From the NCBI RefSeq assembly GCF_946482605.1, contig NZ_CAMLSE010000032.1, forward strand, positions 1 to 64,000: a stretch of DNA of 64,000 bases, written 5' to 3'. The stretch comes from an uncultured Dyadobacter sp. Lineage in GTDB: Bacteria; Bacteroidota; Bacteroidia; Cytophagales; Spirosomataceae. The position numbers and the translations under genes are program-made. Below are positions 17,830 to 25,609 of this stretch, piece by piece. The notes under the pieces were generated by a model. The model saw nothing but the letters and a program-made list of their open reading frames with translations. It searched no databases and was not told the DNA's origin. Positions within the stretch are counted from its first letter, which is position 1, and each line of letters starts with the position of its first letter.

Positions 17830-20574
17830 CTATTCGACTAAAATTTTCCTGGAATAAAATTTCCCTTCCGCATTTCCGAGTCTCAGAATGCAAAGCCCAT
17901 GGAGCTGATGCACATCTATTTCCGCGCGGACCGTCTGTCCTTTGGCATATTTTCCCAGCTGCTTTTGTAAGAGAATGGCTCCGGACGCATTACATATTTC
18001 AAGCGTATAATCGCCGGTTTCAGGAGTTGTATAATGAACTGCCAATGTTTTTCCAGCTGGCAGCGGATTAGGGAAAACCAGTATGCTATTCTTATTCTCC
18101 CGAGGCTCTGTGCCGGTAACTACGGTCAATCCGTCCCGCACGATTGAAAGATTAAGGGGGTTTTGACATTGCCAGTTCGTGCGGATCATCAATTGCCGGT
18201 TGGCAAGGTCATAATACGCCATTTCAGACTGAAACTCGCTGCGCAGGTATACCACCGGCAGCGGATGCCCGCCGAGTGTGACCGAAAGTGGCGGGGATGT
18301 TACATTTTCGATTTCAAAAAGCATGACCCGTTGCGCCAACGCCTGACTGTGGCTTTGCTTTCGCATCAGACTGATCTGAATGTTACTTTCTGAAACGTTT
18401 CCCGACAGATCGATGAGTTCGAATTTGCCATTTTCCAGCGTCGCGGGGTCGGTGCCGTCGTCGTGGAAGAATGTGAAAGCGGACGAAGGAGCGGAAACAT
18501 CCTGAAAAAACTTCACGGTGAGGCTGTCGGAACGGTACCCTTCCGTAGATCTCATACTGCCGGAAGTAGCCATCGGGACGAATGCGCCCGCTCTCGCATA
18601 CACGGGAATGTGATCGACCGTTAGATGGGGATATGCGGCTTGTGCATTCTGTATTGAATTGGTCCAGAAATCGAACCATTTGCCTTCCGGCAGCACCACT
18701 TTCCGCGAAGGCATGCCGTGTAGCAGCACCGGCGCGACCAGCAGGTTTTCGCCAAAGAAATACTGGTCGGCGACATTCCCCAATGCCTTGTCTGGTTCGA
18801 AATAGTCCAGAGGCATACATATCGGTCGACCCGACACCGTGTTTCGCCATGCGAGCGAATAGAGGTAAGGCAGTAGCTGATACCGGATTTGCATGTATTT
18901 TTTCACCACCGAGTAAAACGGCTCGTTCAGATTGAACGGCTCGACGTTGGATCGTCCTCCATCGACGCGGAGCATCGGGCTGAACGTCGCCATTTGCAGC
19001 CACCTCAAATCCAGTTCCTCATCCTTCTCCGGCTTGTCCGACATCGTGACAAACCCGCCGGCGGCGGAATGCATATAAGCAAGTCCTGACATTCCGGACT
19101 GAACCATAATCGGTATCTGGGTTTTTAGTCCGGCCCAATAGCGGGCCACAGCGCCACTCCACGGCAGCGCGCCAAAACGCTGGGCGCCGGTCCAACCGGA
19201 ACGGGTAAGGTGAAAAAGCCGTTTGCCGGGATAATTTTGGCGGTAGAGGTCATGCAGGGCCTGCGACCAGAGCAGCGGATACAGGTTATGCATCTGAAAG
19301 GCATTGCCGGTGGCAAAGGACGCCTCCCGGAAATCATACTCGGGCTCGTTCTGGTCCGACGACCAGCCTTCAATGCCCTCATCGATCCGTTTTTTGTATC
19401 GGCTTCCCAGCCAGCTCCGCGTAGCAGGGTTGAAAATATCCAGCAAAGCAGCCTCGCCGCCGGGGATGTCCTGAACGAAGGTATTGCGTCCGCCGGTTTG
19501 GGTGGCGAAGAGCGACAATGACTCCGCATTGCGGTACTGCGGTGTTTGAGTGGTCACATAAGGGTCGTTGGAAAGGATTGTTCTGACGCCCTTTTCACGT
19601 AAACGCCTGACCATGTCGACCGCCTGAGGCCATTTACCCTGATCCCATTCAAAACTGCCGCGATTACCCTGGCCACCATACCAATGCGGATCGAGGGCGA
19701 GTGCATCGACCGGAAATCCCTGATCCAGCATTTTGGAAATTGCGATCGTAGCATCGCTTTCATTCTCATATCCTGCTTTGGACTGAATATAGCCCAATGC
19801 CCAACGGGGCGGAAGCGGCTGGTGGCCGGTGAGCAGGGTGTATTTTTCGAGGATTTCGTCGTTGTTGTCGCCGTCGATGAGGTAGTAGGTCCACGATCCC
19901 GTGCTGGCTGCCTCAACCGTCAGGCGCGTGGAGTCGACTGCGCCCACATACATACGAATGGAACCCGGACGATTGCTGTCGAACAGGACGCCGTACCGGT
20001 GAGATGATATGATAAACGGCACATTGAAGCTTTGAGACAGCCCGGTGAGCTGATCGTAGTAGGCCAGTTCGGCGGTGTTGTAAAAGTCGAATGCCTTCCT
20101 GTTCAGGTCGGGACCGAAAGGGCGTGCACCCGCACCGTGGAATACATCTTTCGGATCGATGTCAAATGCAAAGCGGATAGAGTCGCGAGTGGCAGTTATG
20201 CCGCCGTTTTCCCGGATCTTGATTTCCGTGCCGGAACGCAGCGCTACCCGTAGCGGCTTTTTGGTTATTTCGAGAGCCGATTTGTTGACACGGATTGAAA
20301 GCGAACCGGCGGTCTCCGTGACCGGCGGCAGCGTTGTGAATGGGTTGGGTACAATCGTGTAAGAACTATCGGCGGAGGCACTAGTGCCGGCTGGAACTGT
20401 CTGAATTTTAAAAATGCCTTCTGCTGGCACCTGTACCGTCAATGTGCCTTTCGTCCCCAGAATGATCAGGCTCGTGGACGTTTGTTTGAAGCTCAGAAAA
20501 TCACCAGCCCCTTGTCCACGGGAATCCGGACGTGCCAGAAGGAATAGTAATGCAATGAAGTACTTGTTTACCAT
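17830..20574 (-). CDS. Glycoside hydrolase family 31 protein with T9SS sorting domain; acid/base Asp replaced
   Basis: The 914-residue protein has a signal peptide, an N-terminal beta-sandwich, a GH31 (beta/alpha)8 barrel and a C-terminal type IX secretion sorting domain (FPNPLPAGKTLAVHYTTPETGDYTLEI ... SRKILVE). The nucleophile motif GWSSDQNEPE has its Asp at residue 407. The region following resembles the transglucosylase-like GH31 branch (RSGWTGAQRFGALPWSG, GLAYMHS), but the family WSGD Asp is Ala475 (codon GCT) and the HSDAGG Asp is Ala504 (codon GCC). The 407-475 spacing of 68 equals the nucleophile to acid/base spacing I recall for Cellvibrio Agd31B (412/480). It may therefore be a non-hydrolytic binder, a relaxed transglycosylase or inactive. 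It is the first gene of a tight operon with DUF4249 and a TonB receptor, suggesting a surface role in handling alpha-glucosides or xylosides. Confidence 0.9.
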   Translation of the reverse strand: MVNKYFIALLFLLARPDSRGQGAGDFLSFKQTSTSLIILGTKGTLTVQVPAEGIFKIQTVPAGTSASADSSYTIVPNPFTTLPPVTETAGSLSIRVNKSALEITKKPLRVALRSGTEIKIRENGGITATRDSIRFAFDIDPKDVFHGAGARPFGPDLNRKAFDFYNTAELAYYDQLTGLSQSFNVPFIISSHRYGVLFDSNRPGSIRMYVGAVDSTRLTVEAASTGSWTYYLIDGDNNDEILEKYTLLTGHQPLPPRWALGYIQSKAGYENESDATIAISKMLDQGFPVDALALDPHWYGGQGNRGSFEWDQGKWPQAVDMVRRLREKGVRTILSNDPYVTTQTPQYRNAESLSLFATQTGGRNTFVQDIPGGEAALLDIFNPATRSWLGSRYKKRIDEGIEGWSSDQNEPEYDFREASFATGNAFQMHNLYPLLWSQALHDLYRQNYPGKRLFHLTRSGWTGAQRFGALPWSGAVARYWAGLKTQIPIMVQSGMSGLAYMHSAAGGFVTMSDKPEKDEELDLRWLQMATFSPMLRVDGGRSNVEPFNLNEPFYSVVKKYMQIRYQLLPYLYSLAWRNTVSGRPICMPLDYFEPDKALGNVADQYFFGENLLVAPVLLHGMPSRKVVLPEGKWFDFWTNSIQNAQAAYPHLTVDHIPVYARAGAFVPMATSGSMRSTEGYRSDSLTVKFFQDVSAPSSAFTFFHDDGTDPATLENGKFELIDLSGNVSESNIQISLMRKQSHSQALAQRVMLFEIENVTSPPLSVTLGGHPLPVVYLRSEFQSEMAYYDLANRQLMIRTNWQCQNPLNLSIVRDGLTVVTGTEPRENKNSILVFPNPLPAGKTLAVHYTTPETGDYTLEICNASGAILLQKQLGKYAKGQTVRAEIDVHQLHGLCILRLGNAEGKFYSRKILVE

Positions 20575-20671
20575 AGGCTTAAAACGGGAAGGAGCCCATG
20601 GCCCCTCTTCCTAAATTTAAGCAAACTAAACCGAATTGACTTGTTATTGTCCTGTAATTTATGCGTTAAGG

Positions 20672-21967
20672 TTAAAGTTTGACGGTCAGTGACCCGGTGA
20701 TGGTGAACATCCTGGTGTATTGGTCGTATGCGTTTTGAAAGCGATGGTGCAGTTGACCCCAGGCTTCGTCGGGCATTGGGATGCTATTTTCCGTCTTGTC
20801 GGAGAAACGCGGGATAATCAGTTTCGGAAAAAGGCCGTGGATATACTTTCCCGCTAATTGAAATGTCAGCCGGTCGCCCGCATTGTATTGAAACCCTAAA
20901 CCTGTATTGATCGCAATCATGGCAATCGGTCGTTGCAACTCCGAATATCTTGTCATATACCGATAGGGGTCTTGCTTAGCTTCCTGGTAGCCGACGGCAA
21001 TACCCGTCTCATTAGAGGTCATTAGCACGACGCTCGGACCAGCAAAAATGCATGGTCTCAGTTTGCTTTTCTCTTCTCTTAGCAATGTGTAGGAAGCTGC
21101 CAGGTCAAAATGTATGGTTTTGTAAGAATATCCGGTGAATTTTATATCCTCGGCATACTTTTCTGAATTCAGAACAGAATTGGGATGCAAACTTTTAGTG
21201 GTACCCATGTTATCGACATCCAGCTTTGTATTTGAAGCCTGGTTGAAATAGGCATCAAGATGAATACTGACTCTTTTGAACAATGCCACATCCACAGTGG
21301 CTCCAATGGGAATCGATGTGCTGGAGTAAAACTCTGATTTCTTATAAATGGAAACTCCTGTCAGATTCTCCCAATATAGGTCATAGGCTATCCTATTATA
21401 TCCAAATCCGATATAAGGGCCCAAACTCACCGTCTTTTTGAACTTGCGTACCGATTGCTGGTAAACAATTTCGGGTGAATGATTAACCTGGTTCGCGTAA
21501 GATGTTAGTTTTTTTAAATAGGAGGCAGAGTAATCAGGTGAAATGTTAGACTTGGCATAGTATTCATCGGTAAGTTGACTTCCGAAAATCAAAGGTAAGG
21601 CACGCTTGAAGTGAGCCTGGGAAATAACAAGCAGCGAGTCATTTTTGCTGACGTAAAATAATTTTTCCTTTTCACTATAAAGTAAACTAAATTTTCCTTC
21701 GCTTAGGAGCAGCAACAGCTGGGTCTCAGACCTAACATTTTGGCTTACGTAAACTGCGCCATTTTCAAAACCAATCCTTCGTATTTCATGAAATGCAAAA
21801 GCGGGATTGGACCTCCCGTTCCTTATAGTTATTTTTTCCTTTTTGTAGTTGATTAAAATGTTCCCTAAAACGGGTTCGGGATTTTGATTAAGAAACACGG
21901 AGTCTGTCTGACAGAAGGCATTTATTGACAGGAAGACGGATAGACAGGAGATTAAAATTCTGGTCAT
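20672..21967 (-). CDS. Hypothetical outer-membrane beta-barrel protein
   Basis: The 431-residue protein has a signal peptide (about residues 1-19, ending NAFCQ). The N-terminal part (about 20-170) is soluble-looking with strand-rich segments (GNILINYKKEKITIRNG). From about residue 180 it alternates like a small barrel (VSLGPYIGFGYNRIAYDLY, IPIGATVDVALFKRVSIHLDAYF, HFDLAASYTLL, CIFAGPSVVLMTS, IAINTGLGFQYNAGDRLTFQLAGKY) and ends TITGSLTVKL, with the final aromatic replaced by Leu. I do not recognise a named family. The gene is less GC-rich than its neighbours. A TACATTTG box lies 18 nt upstream, inside an inverted repeat, so it is probably transcribed on its own. Confidence 0.8.
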   Translation of the reverse strand: MTRILISCLSVFLSINAFCQTDSVFLNQNPEPVLGNILINYKKEKITIRNGRSNPAFAFHEIRRIGFENGAVYVSQNVRSETQLLLLLSEGKFSLLYSEKEKLFYVSKNDSLLVISQAHFKRALPLIFGSQLTDEYYAKSNISPDYSASYLKKLTSYANQVNHSPEIVYQQSVRKFKKTVSLGPYIGFGYNRIAYDLYWENLTGVSIYKKSEFYSSTSIPIGATVDVALFKRVSIHLDAYFNQASNTKLDVDNMGTTKSLHPNSVLNSEKYAEDIKFTGYSYKTIHFDLAASYTLLREEKSKLRPCIFAGPSVVLMTSNETGIAVGYQEAKQDPYRYMTRYSELQRPIAMIAINTGLGFQYNAGDRLTFQLAGKYIHGLFPKLIIPRFSDKTENSIPMPDEAWGQLHHRFQNAYDQYTRMFTITGSLTVKL

Positions 21968-21973
21968 AAAAAG

Positions 21974-22017
21974 GATTTAGTATTCAAATGTATCAAAGTA
22001 TACTTAAATACTAAATC
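21974..22017 (-). promoter_or_regulatory. Inverted repeat enclosing a -7 box upstream of the barrel protein
   Basis: GATTTAGTATT at 21974-21984 and its exact complement at 22007-22017 form an 11-bp stem. The enclosed loop carries TACATTTG on the minus strand (21985-21992), a full TAnnTTTG match 18 nt before the gene start at 21967, and a second near-match TATACTTTG. The palindrome could be an operator around the promoter or a weak terminator for the SDR gene upstream. Confidence 0.5.
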
Positions 22018-22028
22018 TTCTTAATTTA

Positions 22029-22817
22029 TTACAAACTCTCAGTCCTGCCGCCATCCACAGCCAAACTTACCCCGCTGATACTTCCCGCGGCAGGGCTGCA
22101 CAGAAATGCGACGGCGGCAGCTACTTCCTTGGCCTGGCTGAACCTCCGGATCGGAATGGTGGCTTGCAAATCGGCGGCGGTTTCTTCCTTTGATTTTCCG
22201 GAGGACTTGCTTCGCATTTCGAGGACAGCATCGAGGCGGGCGGTCTCGGTATAGCCGGGCAGGACATTATTGGCGGTAATCCCGAACTGGCCTAGTTCGA
22301 GCGAAAGGGTTTTGGACCAACTCGCCACCGCACCGCGGATGGTATTCGAAACACCCAGGCCGACAATCGGCTGCTTCACGGACGTGCTGATGATGTTGAC
22401 AATGCGCCCGAAGCCGGCCTGCTTCATAAATGGTACTACGGCTTGCGCCAGGAACTGGTTGTTGATAACGTGCATCCGGAAAGTGTTCAGGAATTGCTCG
22501 GTATCGGCTTCGATGATCGGGCCGCCCGCGGGGCCGCCGGTGTTATTGACCAGAATATGAACCTCGGGACAAAGACGGAGGTAGTTTTCGATGGCCGCTT
22601 TCAGGTTGCCGTGATCGGCGAAATCCGCGACAACGTATCGGTGCAATTGCCCCATGGAATTGTCGAGTTCTTCAACGGCTTCACGCAATTTATCTTCATT
22701 TCTGGCCACCAATGTCACGTTTGCACCCATGAGCGCCAGTTCTACGGCGGATGCCAGTCCGATTCCTTGTGTGCTTCCGCATACCAATGCAGTTTTTCCG
22801 GTGAGGTCGAGGTTCAT
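22029..22817 (-). CDS. SDR-family oxidoreductase lacking the usual Tyr/Lys pair
   Basis: The 262-residue protein has a Rossmann fold with TGKTALVCGSTQGIGLA (cofactor-binding TGxxxGxG variant), LVARNEDKL, an NNTGGPAGG segment in place of NNAG, and a C-terminal SGVSLAVDGG typical of classical SDRs such as 3-oxoacyl-ACP reductases. The active-site segment reads STSVKQPIVGLGVSNTIRGA: aligned to the classical YxxxK motif, Tyr becomes Ser and Lys becomes Arg. Other SDRs with SNxxR in this place exist to my recollection, so this may be a divergent subfamily rather than a decayed gene. Physiological substrate is unknown. It is divergently oriented from purH, with a 166-nt shared upstream region. Confidence 0.88.
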   Translation of the reverse strand: MNLDLTGKTALVCGSTQGIGLASAVELALMGANVTLVARNEDKLREAVEELDNSMGQLHRYVVADFADHGNLKAAIENYLRLCPEVHILVNNTGGPAGGPIIEADTEQFLNTFRMHVINNQFLAQAVVPFMKQAGFGRIVNIISTSVKQPIVGLGVSNTIRGAVASWSKTLSLELGQFGITANNVLPGYTETARLDAVLEMRSKSSGKSKEETAADLQATIPIRRFSQAKEVAAAVAFLCSPAAGSISGVSLAVDGGRTESL

Positions 22818-22890
22818 GATTTACCTGGTTTCAGATGGATAACGTTTTGTTTTTCGCCTGCTTCGATTCAGACTTCGTACTTTTTTCGGC

Positions 22891-22898
22891 TATCTTTG
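22891..22898 (+). promoter_or_regulatory. Candidate -7 promoter box (TATCTTTG) of purH
   Basis: TATCTTTG is a full match to TAnnTTTG, 86 nt before the purH start, predicting a leader of about 80 nt. No convincing -33 TTG at standard spacing was found. No purine-riboswitch-like fold was recognised in the leader. Confidence 0.5.
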
Positions 22899-22983
22899 CG
22901 GTTTATTTTTCAACATGGGATGCGCCGAAAAGCTGAAAGTAAGCAAAATCCCGCATTTGTAATCTTAGAGCAAACGTTGCACA

Positions 22984-24519
22984 ATGTCTAAAAAAATCCA
23001 ATCCGCGCTTATTTCTGTTTATTACAAAGACGGACTTGAGCCTTTGGTCCGCCTCTTGCACAATAATGATGTCAAGCTTTACTCAACCGGAGGAACGCAG
23101 ACTTTCATTGAAAACCTGGGTGTTCCTGTAACTGCTGCCGAGGAGCTTACCGGCTATCCTTCCATTTTCGGAGGGCGTGTAAAAACATTGCACCCTGCGA
23201 TCATGGGCGGCATTCTGTATCGTCGGGACGACGAAGGAGATGTGGCGCAGGCGCAGCAGTACAATATCCCTGCGATCGATATGGTAGTGGTGGACCTTTA
23301 TCCTTTCGAGGAAACCGTAGCGTCCGGCGCGAGCGAGGAAGATATTATTGAGAAAATAGACATTGGCGGCATTTCACTGATCCGCGCAACTGCCAAGAAT
23401 TTTAAAGATACCCTGATAGTCTCCTCGCGCAGCCAGTATGCGGAGGTGGTGGAACTGTTGAATGCAAAAGCTGGTGCCACCGATATCGAGGACCGTCGTT
23501 ATTATGCTGGTCAGGCATTCGGGGTTTCTTCGCATTACGATGGTGCGATCAATCGCTTTTTTACCGCAGGGAAAGAGAAATCGGACAAGGATTTGTTTGA
23601 ATTTACCGGCCTTGCATCGCAAACATTGCGTTACGGCGAAAATCCCCATCAGAATGCCACCTATTATGGCGACCTGGAAGGTATTTTTGATAAACTGCAC
23701 GGAAAAGAGCTTTCATACAACAATCTCGTGGACGTAGACGCTTGTGTGAGCCTGATCGACGAATTTGCGGATGCGGAGCCTACTTTCGCAATTATCAAAC
23801 ATACCAATGCCTGCGGGATCGCGACCGCCGGTACCGCGAAACAAGCCTATGACAATGCGCTGGCCTGTGACCCTGTGTCGGCTTTCGGCGGTGTGGTGAT
23901 CACGAATACAACAGTGGATCTGGCAACAGCTGAGGAGTTGAACAAATTGTTCATGGAGATCCTGATTGCGCCCGCTTATGACGATGAGGCTTTGCAGTTG
24001 TTGAAATCCAAAAAGAATCGTATCCTGCTGAAACGCAACACGGTGGACCTGCCGCAGGTGATGTTCAAGACGATCCTGAATGGGGTGTTGGTACAGGATA
24101 AGGACCTGTCGACGGAAGTAGCGGCCCAGTTTACGACTGTAACTGAGAAAGCGCCTACCGCGAATGAGCTGACTGCGCTGGAATTTGCATTGAAAGTCTG
24201 CAAGCATACCAAATCCAATACGATCGTGCTGGCAAAAGAAAACCAATTGCTGGCAAGCGGAACCGGACAAACCTCGCGTGTGGACGCGTTGCGTCAGGCA
24301 ATTGAGAAGGCAAAAGCATTCGGCTTCGACCTGAATGGGGCGGTAATGGCGTCCGACGCATTCTTCCCGTTTGCGGATTGCGTCGAGATCGCACATCTTG
24401 CGGGAGTGACCGCTGTAGTTCAGCCTGGCGGCTCGATCCGTGATAAGGATTCGGTTGACTATTGTAATGCGAATGGCGTTGCAATGGTAACTACCGGTGT
24501 TCGCCACTTTAAGCATTGA
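22984..24519 (+). CDS. purH: Bifunctional AICAR formyltransferase/IMP cyclohydrolase
   Basis: The 511-residue protein has the normal PurH length. The N-terminal MGS-like cyclohydrolase domain (about 1-145) starts MSKKIQSALISVYYKDGLEPL and contains STGGTQTFI, GGRVKTLHPAIMGGIL and DIGGISLIRATAKNF. The C-terminal transformylase domain contains RYGENPHQ and FAIIKHTNACG, with the catalytic Lys-His pair at 272-273, and ends DSVDYCNANGVAMVTTGVRHFKH. It catalyses the last two steps of de novo purine synthesis (AICAR to FAICAR to IMP) in the cytosol. It is a single gene with its own candidate promoter and a large inverted repeat behind it. Confidence 0.97.
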   Translation: MSKKIQSALISVYYKDGLEPLVRLLHNNDVKLYSTGGTQTFIENLGVPVTAAEELTGYPSIFGGRVKTLHPAIMGGILYRRDDEGDVAQAQQYNIPAIDMVVVDLYPFEETVASGASEEDIIEKIDIGGISLIRATAKNFKDTLIVSSRSQYAEVVELLNAKAGATDIEDRRYYAGQAFGVSSHYDGAINRFFTAGKEKSDKDLFEFTGLASQTLRYGENPHQNATYYGDLEGIFDKLHGKELSYNNLVDVDACVSLIDEFADAEPTFAIIKHTNACGIATAGTAKQAYDNALACDPVSAFGGVVITNTTVDLATAEELNKLFMEILIAPAYDDEALQLLKSKKNRILLKRNTVDLPQVMFKTILNGVLVQDKDLSTEVAAQFTTVTEKAPTANELTALEFALKVCKHTKSNTIVLAKENQLLASGTGQTSRVDALRQAIEKAKAFGFDLNGAVMASDAFFPFADCVEIAHLAGVTAVVQPGGSIRDKDSVDYCNANGVAMVTTGVRHFKH

Positions 24520-24525
24520 TCTTAG

Positions 24526-24616
24526 TTGCCGCGAAGGCGCCGCAGCGGCGGATTGCGAATCAGTACGAATATGTGTGTTGATTGACGGTCCGTCGTGGCG
24601 GTGCTCTTCGCGGCAA
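24526..24616. terminator. Long inverted repeat after purH, possible terminator
   Basis: TTGCCGCGAAG at 24526-24536 is exactly complementary to 24606-24616, and the pairing continues imperfectly for about 25 nt per arm; the right arm ends in an A-run rather than a T-run. An inner GCCGC/GCGGC hairpin sits in the left arm. It lies between the purH stop and the TTG start at 24630. It could terminate purH transcription or be a REP-like palindrome. Confidence 0.45.
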
Positions 24617-24629
24617 AAAATAAACTCCC

Positions 24630-25448
24630 TTGAAAATCCGCCCCATCCGGAAAGTGGTCCAATTCTTTCTGACCGGATTATTGATCCTGTTGGGCAGCCT
24701 CTTTTTTCTCTATCCCCAGGTATTTTACTGCGAGCTGATCGCTTTTTCCGGTTTTCGATCAGACAATGGGAAGGTTTATTTCAGTCCGGATATTTCAAAA
24801 AGCAAATACAATAAGCTGAAAAGCGTGGTCGCGCTGGCGGAGGCCCGCGTCGATACCTTTTATTCAGGGCGAAAGTCAACTCCGAAAATCATAATTTGCC
24901 ACACTCCACAGCAATACAAAAAGTATTGCAGCAGTACTGAGGGCGCAGGGTGCAGCATCGGCACGCCCTGGGGCAGCTCGTTTGTGATTTTGAATGCACA
25001 GGGAATGAATGTGGATGTGATCGCGCATGAAATGAGTCATGTAGAACTGCTTGCGAGACTGGGCTGGTGGAAAACGACGACCGATATTCCGCAATGGTTT
25101 AATGAAGGGCTCGCATTGATGCTCGACCGACGGTTTGTGACCGAAACACTGCCCGCCGAACGCTACCGCGCGTACAGGTACGAGTGGCGTTACTACACAC
25201 GCAACGGGCGCGAACTACTGCTGCTGGACGACATCTCGACCATTACTGAATTTTTTAAAGGCGATCAGAAGCATGTCATGACGGCCTATATGACGGCCGG
25301 AATGGAGATTTCTTATTGGGTGGCAAGGCGAGGAAGTGCTGGTTTACAGCGATTTATAGCCGATATGAATGCAGGGGCTTCGTTTAGTGAGGCATACGGG
25401 CCGCACGCACCCCACCATTTTAAAGATTCGAAGAAAATATCAGAGTAA
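24630..25448 (+). CDS. Membrane-anchored zincin-like metallopeptidase
   Basis: The frame begins with TTG at 24630; the next in-frame ATG is far inside the conserved part, so TTG is the likely start (272 residues). One N-terminal transmembrane segment (about residues 10-30, FFLTGLLILLGSLFFLYP) anchors a soluble domain. Gluzincin signature: VIAHEMSHVELLARLGWW (HExxH) followed by IPQWFNEGLALMLD, where the Glu of NEG is the expected third zinc ligand, as in peptidase MA-like/M1-type folds. Two Cys residues (IICH, YCSSTEGAGCS) precede it. Probable extracytoplasmic protease; target unknown. No partner gene is evident. Confidence 0.8.
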   Translation: MKIRPIRKVVQFFLTGLLILLGSLFFLYPQVFYCELIAFSGFRSDNGKVYFSPDISKSKYNKLKSVVALAEARVDTFYSGRKSTPKIIICHTPQQYKKYCSSTEGAGCSIGTPWGSSFVILNAQGMNVDVIAHEMSHVELLARLGWWKTTTDIPQWFNEGLALMLDRRFVTETLPAERYRAYRYEWRYYTRNGRELLLLDDISTITEFFKGDQKHVMTAYMTAGMEISYWVARRGSAGLQRFIADMNAGASFSEAYGPHAPHHFKDSKKISE

Positions 25449-25609
25449 AGCTTTACGAATATCCGCTTGTAGCTATATTTATGGGCTCCTTTTGAAAACA
25501 GGGATAAAAATTGCCGTACCCTTTCTGATTTTGTACTATTTTCGGAAAATAATGCACGTTTCGATCTAAACTGATCCATCTCATTCATTCATCTATTTTA
25601 TTATTTGAA

